Source: JBCBDX01 sp039815825
Lineage (GTDB): Bacteria > Pseudomonadota > Alphaproteobacteria > Rhizobiales > Rhizobiaceae
NCBI GenBank assembly: GCA_039815825.1
Contig: JBCBYO010000016.1
Span: 1 to 64,000 of the forward strand
Direction: 5' to 3'
DNA: 64,000 nucleotides
Shown piece after piece: positions 63,950 to 64,000 of the stretch. Position numbers and translations under genes: made by a program. Each line of letters starts with the position of its first letter. The stretch's first letter is position 1. The notes below the pieces were generated by a model that saw nothing but the letters and a program-made list of their open reading frames with translations, did no database searches and was not told the DNA's origin.

Positions 63950-64000
63950 CTATTCGACTGAAATGTCTTTACTTGTTTCGAAAACTTCGCCGTTGTCGTC
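63950..64000 (-). CDS. Upstream sox gene, C-terminal tail (partial; SoxZ- or SoxA-like)
   Basis: The last 16 codons (ending DDNGEVFETSKDISVE) and a TAG stop of a gene whose body lies off the right edge. It precedes soxB on the same strand. In sox operons this place is usually held by soxA or, in other orders, soxZ; the DNGE-x-F motif is more like the end of a SoxZ beta-domain than SoxA, but the sample is too short to decide. Confidence 0.5.
   Translation of the reverse strand, partial: DDNGEVFETSKDISVE

Noticed and set aside
1..64000. CRISPR array, insertion sequence, prophage or toxin-antitoxin module
   Set aside because: No regularly spaced repeats, transposase, phage structural gene or convincing toxin-antitoxin pair was seen. 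The RatA-type gene at 4610 is better read as a COQ10-like protein.

Overview
This window looks like chromosomal DNA of an alphaproteobacterium, most probably from the Rhizobiales (Hyphomicrobiales) or a close relative. The case rests on conserved gene order. One block reads pdhB-pdhC-lpdA-lipA-coq10, followed on the other strand by a fused ispDF and pncC. A second reads dusB(nifR3)-ntrB-ntrC-ntrY-ntrX-trkA-dat-hfq-hflX. An IalB-family secreted protein, a UbiH-type hydroxylase and a sdhE-mfd pair add support. No phage, insertion sequence, CRISPR array or plasmid function is visible. The first 57 kb is mostly core chromosome and the right end is a sulfur-oxidation locus.

Layout. 1-5.1 kb: pyruvate dehydrogenase E1-beta (tail only), E2, E3, lipoyl synthase and a COQ10-type coenzyme Q-binding protein, with two small genes between them. 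5.1-6.8 kb (minus): isoprenoid enzyme IspDF and a nicotinamide-nucleotide amidase. 6.9-18.3 kb: the nitrogen-control block (two sensor/regulator pairs), then TrkA, a class IV aminotransferase, Hfq and HflX. 18.3-26.5 kb (minus): MazG, a beta-lactamase-fold hydrolase, TatD, MetG, DNA polymerase III delta', thymidylate kinase, a D,D-carboxypeptidase and the RlpA lipoprotein. 27.1 kb: tRNA-Ser(UGA). 27.2-32.2 kb (minus): an NAD-linked molybdenum formate dehydrogenase with fused gamma and beta subunits, followed by a CIA30-domain secreted protein.

32.4-43.7 kb: a GT87 membrane glycosyltransferase, a four-gene BMP-type nucleoside ABC transporter, a ubiquinone-type hydroxylase, an AEC transporter, HspQ, a FrnE-like thiol oxidoreductase and an orphan peptide-binding protein. 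43.9-53.8 kb: SdhE, Mfd, IalB, RecG, GlmU, an EamA transporter and CcdA. 54.0 kb: tRNA-Lys(UUU). 54.1-57.7 kb is accessory in character: an aldo/keto reductase, a gene-poor stretch with the tail of a decayed short-chain dehydrogenase, and a GXWXG/DUF4334 protein with an unassigned C-terminal half, divergent from a TetR regulator across a dyad.

57.8-64.0 kb (minus): a sox operon (end of an upstream gene, soxB, soxC, soxD, a monoheme soxE-like cytochrome, soxF) closed by a strong intrinsic terminator. It points to thiosulfate and sulfide oxidation in the periplasm. With formate dehydrogenase and a CcdA protein that may supply reductant for cytochrome c maturation, the organism may draw auxiliary electrons from inorganic sulfur and formate while living mainly as a heterotroph.

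The genome is compact: many same-strand genes overlap by 1-17 bases and four convergent pairs overlap at their 3' ends. The best lead for something little described is the DUF4334/TetR pair. The rest is best read as known families, some in variant form.
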